Assembly (NCBI RefSeq): GCF_004339545.1 | Contig: NZ_SMGD01000014.1 | Span: 240,206 to 304,205 of the forward strand | Reading direction: 5' to 3' | Length of the DNA: 64,000 nucleotides | Origin: Celerinatantimonas diazotrophica | GTDB taxonomy: Bacteria > Pseudomonadota > Gammaproteobacteria > Enterobacterales > Celerinatantimonadaceae | In this document: piece after piece, positions 56,517 to 64,000 of the stretch | Position numbering within the stretch: position 1 is the stretch's first letter | Layout of the letters: every line of letters begins with the position of its first letter | Notes under the pieces: model-generated | The model's database searches: none | The model's input: only the letters and a program-made list of their open reading frames with translations | What the model was told of the DNA's origin: nothing | Position numbers and translations under genes: made by a program

Positions 56517-57717
56517 ATGCCTTAGCCGGCTCTTGATGCAAAATAACATAGCCGCCAAAGGATGCCCCTAACAGCATAAAGCAAAAATATAAAAAGACCT
56601 GTGTTGCCGTTTGTAAACCTAAGTGGCTGGCTAAGAAGCCCAAGAAAAAGATACTTATAGCTGCAAATAGATACCCACCCAAGAAAAAAGTTGCCGTTGA
56701 ACGTTGAAATGTTCCCATCGGAAGATGTTGTTTTAACACTCGGGTTCCACTCAATTGCGTCATACTTTGTCCAACACCAGCAAATATCGATGCGATAGCC
56801 ATAATAGCCGCTGAATGCCATACTTCGGCAATGAGAATACTAACACCACCAATAGAGGCACAAACAGTGCCGACTAAAACTTGTTTCCCTATAGAAAGAT
56901 TTTTAAGACAAAGCTGACTGATAATTCCTGCACCGAACATTAACAAGGCAATGCCACCAACAATTGTGTGACTGTCAGTATGCATGAGCGTGGTAATGAT
57001 CTTAGGTCCTATCGATATAAATAAGCCGGCTATGGCAAATGGGCTCGCAAATAGACCCACTGTCACAAATGTCAGTCCATAGCTTTTTTTACCTTCTTCA
57101 ACAGGGCCATTGGCTTCGTGATGTCCCAATTCGACCAGTTCTTTTTCGGGTTGCATTCTAGCGAGGATAACGACACATATCGTTAGCAAAATCATTAATG
57201 GTGTAAAAATACTGCTATACGGAGGATGAATTAGATCGGCTAAAACGCCTGCGTAAAAAGGACCAATACCAAAACCGAGAACGCATGCTAAGGTGACAAT
57301 TAACGGTGTATTATGCACTTGCTGCTGGAGTCCGATTTTAACGATCAATGAAATACCGCATGAAACAAATGTTCCACAACATAGACCAATAATTAACCGA
57401 GCCGTCACTAACTGCCAGAAGTGCTCAGCAGAGCTAAATAGTGCTCCAGCGAAAATTGTGCCAACTAGCGCTAACAATAACAGCCGCTTGATTGTTGTTG
57501 CGTTTTGCACTCGAGTTAAAGAAAGCAAGGAAATTGCAATGCCAATATGGTAGGCCACAAATATGATACCAATTCCAGTGGTATTATATGAGATATGTTG
57601 TTGCCATAATGTATAAAGAGGGGTAGGGGCATTGGCCGTCACGTATACCAAAAATAAGGCAAAAGATAATACAGCCATCGCCAGTGTTGAATTGAGCGAT
57701 AGTTTTGATCTGACCAT
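56515..57717 (-). CDS. MFS transporter
   Basis: A 400-aa protein with 12 hydrophobic segments. The start MVRSKLSLNSTLAMAVLSFALFLVYVTANAPTPLYTLWQQHI and GVGQSMTQLSGTRVLKQHLP are typical of drug/metabolite MFS pumps. A charged central loop (KELVELGHHEANGPVEEGKKS) separates the halves. It is divergent from an ArsR-type regulator with a palindrome between them, suggesting ligand- or metal-induced efflux (inference). Confidence 0.82.
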   Translation of the reverse strand: MVRSKLSLNSTLAMAVLSFALFLVYVTANAPTPLYTLWQQHISYNTTGIGIIFVAYHIGIAISLLSLTRVQNATTIKRLLLLALVGTIFAGALFSSAEHFWQLVTARLIIGLCCGTFVSCGISLIVKIGLQQQVHNTPLIVTLACVLGFGIGPFYAGVLADLIHPPYSSIFTPLMILLTICVVILARMQPEKELVELGHHEANGPVEEGKKSYGLTFVTVGLFASPFAIAGLFISIGPKIITTLMHTDSHTIVGGIALLMFGAGIISQLCLKNLSIGKQVLVGTVCASIGGVSILIAEVWHSAAIMAIASIFAGVGQSMTQLSGTRVLKQHLPMGTFQRSTATFFLGGYLFAAISIFFLGFLASHLGLQTATQVFLYFCFMLLGASFGGYVILHQEPAKA

Positions 57718-57784
57718 TATATTGTCCGTAGATTAGTTTGAATTATTTAAGAGACGGTGGCATTTTAACGCACCAAAATTAAAA

Positions 57785-57802
57785 GTTCGATCAATATCGA
57801 AC
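57785..57802. promoter_or_regulatory. Palindromic operator between MFS and ArsR genes
   Basis: GTTCGATCAATATCGAAC: perfect 7-bp arms around CAAT, centred between the divergent genes, ~27 nt before the ArsR start. It has the form of an ArsR/SmtB-family operator. Confidence 0.65.
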
Positions 57803-57828
57803 AAAGCAGTTTCAGCAGTGAGGACATC

Positions 57829-58158
57829 ATGACCGAGCCATTAAGCGAAAACAAGGCAATATGTCGTTGGCAGTGTATGCCGCTTCATGATATATCATTA
57901 ACAGATGTCCTTAGCGCGCTTGCCGATCCGACACGTCTTTTGATTATTAAACAATTAAAGCAACATGGCGCTTGTCGTTGTTGTGATTTTAAACTTGGAT
58001 TGAGTAAGTCAACGTTGAGCCACCATATCAAGATATTGTATCTGTCCGGAATTGTTGCTTCATGTCATCAGGGAACCTCGCGTTATAATATTCTTCGAGA
58101 GCAAGAACTTCAGCAGCGTTTCCCCGGATTACTCAATGCCGTCTTAACAGCCAATTAA
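57829..58158 (+). CDS. ArsR-family transcriptional regulator
   Basis: A 109-aa winged-helix regulator: LTDVLSALADPTRLLIIKQLKQHGACRCCDFKLGLSKSTLSHHIKILYLSGIVASCHQGTSRYNILREQEL. Cys residues cluster in the N-terminus (CRWQCMP) and at GACRCCDF, positions where metal- or thiol-sensing members place ligands. Repression of the divergent MFS gene via the 57785 palindrome is inferred. Confidence 0.85.
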   Translation: MTEPLSENKAICRWQCMPLHDISLTDVLSALADPTRLLIIKQLKQHGACRCCDFKLGLSKSTLSHHIKILYLSGIVASCHQGTSRYNILREQELQQRFPGLLNAVLTAN

Positions 58159-58532
58159 AGCATTGCATTTTAACAATTGCACGGGATTTTTGTGCCCAAC
58201 GTAGAGACGTGAATTTTTATAATACTTTAAGTTCGGGGGCACACTAGCCAAGTTATTACGCTTGACAGTACGAAAGGATTTCCCGACTAGATGTTCGTTG
58301 AAAAAGCCATATGTTAGCCTCACCGCTTAGCGACTGATATGGTGTTTTATCTCAGTGACGCGGGTTAAACTGCCTTAAAATTGCGCGGTTGATAAAGTGA
58401 ACATGTGAAGGCATTTGGCAACATAACAAAGTTAATGTATAACCAACTGGTATGGGAAAAAGGTGTTTCTGACAAGATGAAGCAATTTAATCGCGCTTCT
58501 TGTGCGGTATTTAATGAGTTTCTGGATATATT
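58159..58532. other. Gap before ddlA
   Basis: No gene seen. TTGACA at 58263 could belong to a ddlA promoter but no convincing -10 follows at standard spacing. Confidence 0.3.
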
Positions 58533-59633
58533 ATGCAACAAAAAAAAATTCGCGTTGCGGTCCTCTTTGGAGGACGTTCCGCCGAACATGAAGTTTCTTT
58601 GCAGTCCGCTAAAAATGTGATCGCAGCAATTGACCCAGAGTTGTTTGATGTCTGTTTGATTGGTATTGATCGACAAGGGAAATGGTATCTTAATGATGCG
58701 AGCCAACCGTTACTTACGAATGATGATCCCAAACTGGTGGCACTTAATCAGTGCAATACCGATGTTTCTCTTATCGCGAGTGATCAAACCGGGCAGCTGA
58801 TCAGCAACGGCCAGATCATCGATTCAGTGGATGTCTTATTTCCAGTTCTGCACGGTCCATTTGGTGAAGATGGTTCGATCCAAGGGCTTGCTAAATTAGC
58901 AAATGTTGCTTGTGTGGGGAGTGATATTTTAGGTTCCGCCGTTGGGATGGATAAAGATGTGGCGAAGCGGCTACTGCGTGATAGTGGTATCCCTGTTGCT
59001 GATTATATAGCATTGCGGGCTTATCAACTCAATGAACAGTTACCTGAACATGTTGCACAGCGATTGGGTTATCCAGTCTACGTCAAACCCGCTAATATGG
59101 GCTCATCAGTGGGGGTTAGTAAAGTCAACCACCCTCAGGAACTTATCGCTGCGTTAACCCATGCGTTTGATTATGATACTAAAGTGATGATTGAAGCGGC
59201 AATTGTTGGTCGCGAAATTGAATGTGCAGTGCTTGGCAATAATGATGCTGAAGTAGCTAACGTAGCGGGTGAAATCATTACCAACGATCAATTTTACAGC
59301 TATGATCGAAAATATGTTGATGAAACTGGGGCCCAACTACAGATCCCTGCGCAAGTTGATGCGTCCACGCTTACCAAACTCCGCCAGACCGCATTGCAAG
59401 CTTATCGGTGTCTAGAAACTCGAGGAATGGGACGGGTCGATATGTTTTTAACAGCGGATGGCGAAGTGCTAGTCAATGAAATTAATACATTGCCAGGTTT
59501 TACAGCCATTAGCATGTATCCTAAATTATGGGCCGCCAGTGGTGTATCGCCGAGAGAGCTGACGACGCGGTTGATTCAGTTAGCATTGCAAGAACAACGT
59601 GATAAAGACCAACTTAAATCGACTGAACATTAA
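58533..59633 (+). CDS. ddlA: D-alanine-D-alanine ligase A
   Basis: A 366-aa Ddl of the A type, an ATP-grasp enzyme making D-Ala-D-Ala for peptidoglycan. The N-terminal KIRVAVLFGGRSAEHEVSLQSAKNV, GPFGEDGSIQG, YPVYVKPANMGSSVGVSKV, IEAAIVGREIECAVLGN and VNEINTLPGFTAISMYPKLW are all present. It is not in the mur-fts cluster, which fits DdlA rather than DdlB. Confidence 0.93.
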   Translation: MQQKKIRVAVLFGGRSAEHEVSLQSAKNVIAAIDPELFDVCLIGIDRQGKWYLNDASQPLLTNDDPKLVALNQCNTDVSLIASDQTGQLISNGQIIDSVDVLFPVLHGPFGEDGSIQGLAKLANVACVGSDILGSAVGMDKDVAKRLLRDSGIPVADYIALRAYQLNEQLPEHVAQRLGYPVYVKPANMGSSVGVSKVNHPQELIAALTHAFDYDTKVMIEAAIVGREIECAVLGNNDAEVANVAGEIITNDQFYSYDRKYVDETGAQLQIPAQVDASTLTKLRQTALQAYRCLETRGMGRVDMFLTADGEVLVNEINTLPGFTAISMYPKLWAASGVSPRELTTRLIQLALQEQRDKDQLKSTEH

Positions 59634-59797
59634 TGCTTAAGCGCCAGTATCTGCTTTGAGCAGGTTCTGGCGATGCACAGCATCCCGATATTCAAATTCA
59701 TCTTTAGTGGGTTTAACAGCAATCGTCAATTGGCCAGATGCTGTATAACATCAATGGGCAATATCGTTATTCAATAAAATGAGTGGGATAATATGAC

Positions 59798-59874
59798 TGG
59801 CTCCCCAGGTTGGATTCGAACCAACGACACATGGATTAACAGTCCACCGCTCTAACCAACTGAGCTACTGGGGA
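59798..59874 (-). tRNA. tRNA-Asn (anticodon GTT)
   Basis: On the minus strand, TCCCCAG pairs with CTGGGGA; D-arm AGCTCAGTTGGTTAGAGC, anticodon loop CTGTTAA (GTT), T-arm GTTGG-TTCGAAT-CCAAC, and CCA is encoded. 77 nt, standalone. Confidence 0.97.
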
Positions 59875-60515
59875 ATTCATTGAACTGAACGTTTAATGAG
59901 ACGAATCATAGTCATGACGATTCCGTCTGTCAACGTCTATTCAGGCTAAATTTGGCAAATTTTCTGGCATAAATTTGTGGGAAATTTGCAGTGTTCCTAG
60001 CTCTTTTTATACCACCTTGTTAATGGGGTAAAAGGAAAATAGCGGCTTTCATTTGCTCAAAAAATATGCACTACTTAAGGGCTCCATTGCAGGGCATGGT
60101 TATTCACATTTTGTCTAGCCAAGGTCGGATGCGGGGTGTCAGTGGTTATCCACTAAATCTGTGGATAACCATGTGAATGGTTAGAATAAATCTTGCTGTA
60201 GGCCGCTTGGATACTGGGGTTTGAATGAACTACGCAAAAATCCATCATTTATAAAATTATATATATTTCAATAAGTTAAAAAGGTGCAATGAATTTTTTT
60301 ATTATTTAAATGATCCAATTGCAGTTCACTTTAATAAATGTTAATAGCTGTGCATTAAATTTTACATTTACGGCTATTTTCAATATAAATGGCTTGACAT
60401 TTGGCGGATAACGCAAGCGATTATGAAGATGATTGCATGCTATACTTTTGCAACAAGTTGATTAAGATCACATTGTGATTTTCTTTCAGATTTCTTCAAA
60501 TTTTGATAGGTCGAC
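59875..60515. other. 640-bp gap upstream of uvrB, with DnaA boxes
   Basis: There is no gene. The region becomes very A+T-rich after 60230. It holds a group of DnaA-box sequences at 60100-60168 and the uvrB promoter zone (TTGACA at 60395, TATACT at 60441). I saw no canonical CTGT-N8-ACAG LexA box. Confidence 0.5.
60100..60171. promoter_or_regulatory. DnaA-box cluster with inverted repeat
   Basis: TTATTCACA (60100-60108, plus) and TTATCCACA (60160-60168, minus) both match TTWTNCACA; TTATCCACT (60146-60154, plus) differs at one base. The last two are part of a perfect 11-bp inverted repeat TGGTTATCCAC / GTGGATAACCA (60143-60153, 60161-60171). Confidence 0.65.
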
Positions 60516-62504
60516 ATGAAACCTTTTCAGTTAGTATCATCATACAAACCATCGGGCGATCAACCCAAAGCGATTGCCCAACTGCAAGAAGGATTGCATG
60601 ACGGATTAGCGCATCAAACGCTATTAGGGGTTACCGGTTCAGGTAAAACGTTCACAGTTGCCAATCTGATAGCCCAAGAGGGGCGACCAACTCTTGTGTT
60701 AGCGCCGAATAAAACGTTAGCGGCCCAACTTTACGGGGAGATGAAAGAGTTTTTTCCGCATAATTCGGTGGAGTTTTTCGTTTCGTATTATGATTATTAT
60801 CAGCCCGAAGCTTATGTCCCAACGACCGATACTTTTATTGAGAAAGATGCCTCGATTAACTCGCATATTGAACAAATGCGCTTATCCGCCACCAAGGCGT
60901 TAATGGAGCGTAGAGATGTTGTATTAGTTGCCTCAGTTTCAGCCATTTATGGTTTGGGGGATCCCCAATCCTATATGAAGATGATGCTGCACCTGACGGT
61001 TGGGGACATTATTGATCAGCGGCAGATTTTAAAACGATTGGCAGAACTTCAGTACAAAAGAAATGACGCTGTTTTTGAACGTGGGACATTCCGGGTTCGT
61101 GGTGAAGTCATTGATATTTTCCCCGCGGAGTCTGATCGCAACGCATTGAGAGTTGAATTATTTGATGATGAGGTCGAACGTCTCAGCTATTTTGATCCAT
61201 TAACCGGAACCGTTGAACAGACGCTATCGCGGGCCACTGTCTATCCCAAAACACACTATGTAACACCTAGAGAAACGTTACTCGATGCCATTGAATACAT
61301 CAAAATTGAACTTAAAGAACGTCGTGCTCAGCTGCTAAGTGATAATCGATTGCTTGAAGAACAACGATTAACGCAACGCACACAATTTGATATCGAAATG
61401 ATTAATGAGCTTGGTTATTGCTCCGGTATTGAAAACTATTCTCGGTTTCTTTCAGGTCGTTCTGCTGGTGAGCCACCACCGACGTTGCTTGATTATCTGC
61501 CGGCTGATGGGTTGTTGGTCATCGATGAATCGCATGTCACCGTCCCGCAATTAGGGGCTATGTATAAAGGCGACCGATCTCGTAAAGAAACATTAGTTGA
61601 ATATGGCTTTCGTTTGCCTTCGGCATTAGATAATCGGCCACTTAAATTTGAAGAGTTTGAAGCAATTGCCCCTCAGACTATTTTTGTCTCAGCAACACCA
61701 GGTCCGTATGAGAAAGATAAAGCGGATGGGCGTTTTGTAGAGCAAGTTGTACGTCCCACTGGATTACTAGACCCTCGTATTGAAGTGCGTCCTGTGAATA
61801 CTCAGGTTGATGACTTGCTTTCTGAAGCACGCAAACGTTCGACTAAAGGCGAGCGAGTATTGGTTACCACCTTGACTAAGCGTATGGCCGAGGACTTGAC
61901 AGACTATTTATCAGAACATGGTGTAAAAGTTCGCTATTTACACTCTGACATTGATACTGTTGAACGTATGGAGATTATTCGAGATCTGCGCCTTGGGCAG
62001 TTTGATGTTTTAGTCGGTATTAACTTATTACGAGAAGGTCTGGACATGCCAGAAGTCTCGTTGGTTGCTATTTTAGATGCTGATAAAGAAGGGTTCTTAC
62101 GTTCAGAGCGATCAATCATTCAGACAATTGGTCGTGCAGCTCGAAACCTCGAAGGGATGGCTATTTTATATGCTGATAAAATAACGGGGTCTATGGAGAA
62201 AGCGATTCAAGAAACGAACCGGCGACGGGAAATTCAAGATCGATTTAATAAAGAACATGGTATTGTGCCCAAAGCGTTGAATAAGAAAGTGAGTGATATT
62301 ATGTCGCTGGGACAAGGCCGGGTTGAGCGTGTGCTTAAAGCCAAAGCAGAGCACTCAGTTTTGACACCAGAGCAGCTGTTGTCGCAAATTAACGGACTTG
62401 AAAAACAGATGTACCAACATGCGCAAGACCTGGAATTTGAAAAAGCAGCAGCTATTCGTGACGAAGTGAAAAAGTTACAGGCTCAGCTGGTCGATATAAG
62501 CTAG
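60516..62504 (+). CDS. uvrB: UvrABC excision nuclease subunit B
   Basis: UvrB (662 aa), the damage-verifying helicase-like subunit of nucleotide excision repair. The Walker A is LGVTGSGKT, the beta-hairpin is [18 protein letters not shown]-type box LVIDESH, motif [47 protein letters not shown], and the C-terminal UVR domain is [24 protein letters not shown]. Full length. Confidence 0.97.
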   Translation: MKPFQLVSSYKPSGDQPKAIAQLQEGLHDGLAHQTLLGVTGSGKTFTVANLIAQEGRPTLVLAPNKTLAAQLYGEMKEFFPHNSVEFFVSYYDYYQPEAYVPTTDTFIEKDASINSHIEQMRLSATKALMERRDVVLVASVSAIYGLGDPQSYMKMMLHLTVGDIIDQRQILKRLAELQYKRNDAVFERGTFRVRGEVIDIFPAESDRNALRVELFDDEVERLSYFDPLTGTVEQTLSRATVYPKTHYVTPRETLLDAIEYIKIELKERRAQLLSDNRLLEEQRLTQRTQFDIEMINELGYCSGIENYSRFLSGRSAGEPPPTLLDYLPADGLLVIDESHVTVPQLGAMYKGDRSRKETLVEYGFRLPSALDNRPLKFEEFEAIAPQTIFVSATPGPYEKDKADGRFVEQVVRPTGLLDPRIEVRPVNTQVDDLLSEARKRSTKGERVLVTTLTKRMAEDLTDYLSEHGVKVRYLHSDIDTVERMEIIRDLRLGQFDVLVGINLLREGLDMPEVSLVAILDADKEGFLRSERSIIQTIGRAARNLEGMAILYADKITGSMEKAIQETNRRREIQDRFNKEHGIVPKALNKKVSDIMSLGQGRVERVLKAKAEHSVLTPEQLLSQINGLEKQMYQHAQDLEFEKAAAIRDEVKKLQAQLVDIS

Positions 62505-63227
62505 TTAATAACATAATGCCTGATATAACAGAACACAAGCTGACAAGCTACATACAACTTGGGTTGTCAGCTTTATATAATAGCTATTAAATTGCTCGAT
62601 AAATTTTTTACTAATGAAAAATCCAATAAACACTCCAGGTAACAAAATCATTCCACTGACCAAGTGATGGAGGTGGAACTTGCCCCCTGCAATGAGTACT
62701 ACCGCAGAAATTAATGTACTAATTGTGAAAAAAGCTGAAAGATTACCGCGAATTGAGCCCGCTTGCTGGTGACGAAGTAACATGGCTATCGGAGGGCCGC
62801 CGATAGCCGCAACAGTTGCAAAAATACCAGATAAAAGCCCGGCAATCGCCAAATTCCGATGGTTAAAGTGAATCGTCTTATCTGTCAATGTTGTAGCAAC
62901 TCCCATCAAGACGGCTATTGCAATTAATATTTGCAGCCCTTTTTGATCAAAATAGATCAATAATGCTAGGCCAATTAAAGCCCCGGGAAACCTAGCGACT
63001 AACGCATAACTCATCGTTTTTAAATTGACATAATGACGATTGTGATACCAATTGATCACTGAGATCGTAAATCCAAGAATCAGCAGTGGGACTGGGACGA
63101 GTTGAGGATCAATAAAGTATAGTAGTGGTGCGGCAACGACAGCTAAACCAAAACCAATAAGACTCTGAACAATAGCTCCCAAAACGACAACGCCAATTGC
63201 AAGAGCTAAAAGATGTGGGTCAGGCAT
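62505..63227 (-). CDS. TauE/SafE-family sulfite/sulfonate permease
   Basis: A 240-aa membrane protein with about seven or eight helices. VLGAIVQSLIGFGLAVVAAPLLYFIDPQLVPVPLLILG and GLLSGIFATVAAIGGPPIAMLLRHQQ are the paired TauE motifs. The family exports sulfite or organosulfur acids; the exact substrate is unknown. It is directly convergent with uvrB with no gap. Confidence 0.85.
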   Translation of the reverse strand: MPDPHLLALAIGVVVLGAIVQSLIGFGLAVVAAPLLYFIDPQLVPVPLLILGFTISVINWYHNRHYVNLKTMSYALVARFPGALIGLALLIYFDQKGLQILIAIAVLMGVATTLTDKTIHFNHRNLAIAGLLSGIFATVAAIGGPPIAMLLRHQQAGSIRGNLSAFFTISTLISAVVLIAGGKFHLHHLVSGMILLPGVFIGFFISKKFIEQFNSYYIKLTTQVVCSLSACVLLYQALCY

Positions 63228-63340
63228 GCCTTTCTCTTTTTATGAGTCAATATATGATAGCGTTTTAATGTAGCACAATTGGTTTATAAGTGACCGATTT
63301 TAAAAAGTTTTATGAGTCGATTTGAGAAATCTATAGGGGG

Positions 63341-63367
63341 AATATTCCCGACATAGTCGGGAATATT
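63341..63367. terminator. Hairpin after tpiA
   Basis: AATATTCCCGAC / GTCGGGAATATT (12-bp arms, 3-nt loop), 9 nt past the tpiA stop. No clear T-run on the minus strand; it may still end tpiA. Confidence 0.5.
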
Positions 63368-63376
63368 TAAAAATAA

Positions 63377-64000
63377 TTATTTTGCGGCAGCAATAATGCC
63401 TGAGAATTCATCAACTTTTAATGAAGCCCCACCAACCAAACCACCGTCGATATCTGATTGACCGAACAGCTCTTTAGCGGTTGCAGCTTTAACACTACCA
63501 CCATAGAGAATTTGTACTTTTTCAGCAACATTTGCATTTTGTGCGGCAAGCCACTGACGAATCCCCGCGTGAACAGCTTGAGCTTGTTCTGCTGTAGCTG
63601 ATTTACCAGTACCGATTGCCCAGATAGGTTCATAAGCAATCACAGCATTGTTAAATGCTTCAATACCGCATAAATCAATAACTGCTTTTAGCTGGCGCTC
63701 AACAACTGCCTGAGTTTCACCGGCTTCATTTTGCTCTAAACTTTCACCGATACAAAGTACAGGAAGCAAACCATTCTCTTGAATTGCTTTGAATTTGCTA
63801 GCAACAACTTCGTCTGTTTCATTATGGTATTCGCGGCGTTCACTATGACCAACTAGGCTGTATTTACATCCAAATTCTTTGAGCATAACCGGAGAGTTTT
63901 CACCAGTGAATGCTCCCTGAGTGTTGACATCAGCATCTTGAGAACCATATGCCAATTTGCTACCTGCAGCCAATTGTTCAACCATTCCTAAGAAAACAGT
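63377..64000 (-). CDS. tpiA: Triosephosphate isomerase (partial, N-terminus off the window)
   Basis: The C-terminal ~208 codons of TpiA. The catalytic His is in [12 protein letters not shown] and the Glu in [15 protein letters not shown]; the phosphate-binding [12 protein letters not shown] and [10 protein letters not shown] follow. The first ~45 residues lie beyond the window end; the reading frame stays open to 64000, so the ATG inside it at 63985 is not the start. Confidence 0.95.
   Translation of the reverse strand, partial: TVFLGMVEQLAAGSKLAYGSQDADVNTQGAFTGENSPVMLKEFGCKYSLVGHSERREYHNETDEVVASKFKAIQENGLLPVLCIGESLEQNEAGETQAVVERQLKAVIDLCGIEAFNNAVIAYEPIWAIGTGKSATAEQAQAVHAGIRQWLAAQNANVAEKVQILYGGSVKAATAKELFGQSDIDGGLVGGASLKVDEFSGIIAAAK

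Noticed and set aside
59900-60515. SOS (LexA) box at uvrB
   Set aside because: No CTGT-N8-ACAG sequence was found on reading the region.

Overview
The window is chromosomal DNA of a gammaproteobacterium. The trpE-trpG-trpD-trpCF(fused)-trpB order with a Trp-rich leader peptide, the rnm-yciO-scpA-scpB-rluB block opposite the trp operon, ddlA, uvrB, folD, lpxH, cysS, tpiA and a ScrY-type sucrose porin all point to the Enterobacterales/Vibrionales/Alteromonadales side of the class. I cannot name the genus from sequence alone.

1-24.2 kb is mostly conserved core. It holds the attenuated trp operon (minus strand) and the divergent rnm-yciO-scpAB-rluB run. Next come a small heat-shock protein, pncA, a LysE exporter, a GAF-GGDEF-EAL phosphodiesterase candidate, a flavin monooxygenase, a SetA-like MFS pump, lpxH-ppiB, cysS and a VOC/macrodomain/GNAT group. 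A decayed aspartate-racemase pseudogene, a secreted RNase T2, folD and tRNA-Arg(TCT) follow.

24.1-34.4 kb is a genomic island. Its left edge is the 3' end of tRNA-Arg. The last 28 nt of that tRNA plus its terminator (112 bp, 5 mismatches) are repeated directly at 34251-34362. The island carries an isocitrate/isopropylmalate dehydrogenase fragment, a LysR/EamA exporter pair, IS3 and IS110 remnants, a frameshifted AlbA_2-type gene, and a metabolic unit. That unit is a D-2-hydroxyacid dehydrogenase divergent from a Glu/Leu/Phe/Val-type dehydrogenase, an MFS transporter and a TetR regulator, with an ERIC-like repeat inside it. No integrase survives.

34.7-41.0 kb is an array of promoterless, co-oriented small genes separated by attC recombination sites, with no integron integrase in the window (a CALIN). 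Eight or nine cassettes encode HEPN-like proteins, a PD-(D/E)XK nuclease-like protein, a small membrane protein, an unknown protein, an SDR, a GNAT and two paralogous VOC proteins, one of them broken by a short deletion. This is the most interesting stretch of the window.

41.9-54.1 kb is a sugar-utilisation region. The first part is a complete sucrose PTS regulon (scrR, scrA, scrY, scrB, scrK) with three matching ScrR-type operators and two CRP sites. The second part is a GH127 beta-L-arabinofuranosidase with a GPH-family symporter and a divergent AraC regulator. A PhnA/YjdM-type protein lies between them.

54.1-64 kb returns to core genes: an aminotransferase, a CbpA-type DnaJ, an MFS/ArsR divergent pair with a palindromic operator, ddlA, tRNA-Asn, a 640-bp gap with a DnaA-box cluster, uvrB, a TauE/SafE permease and tpiA (cut by the window end).
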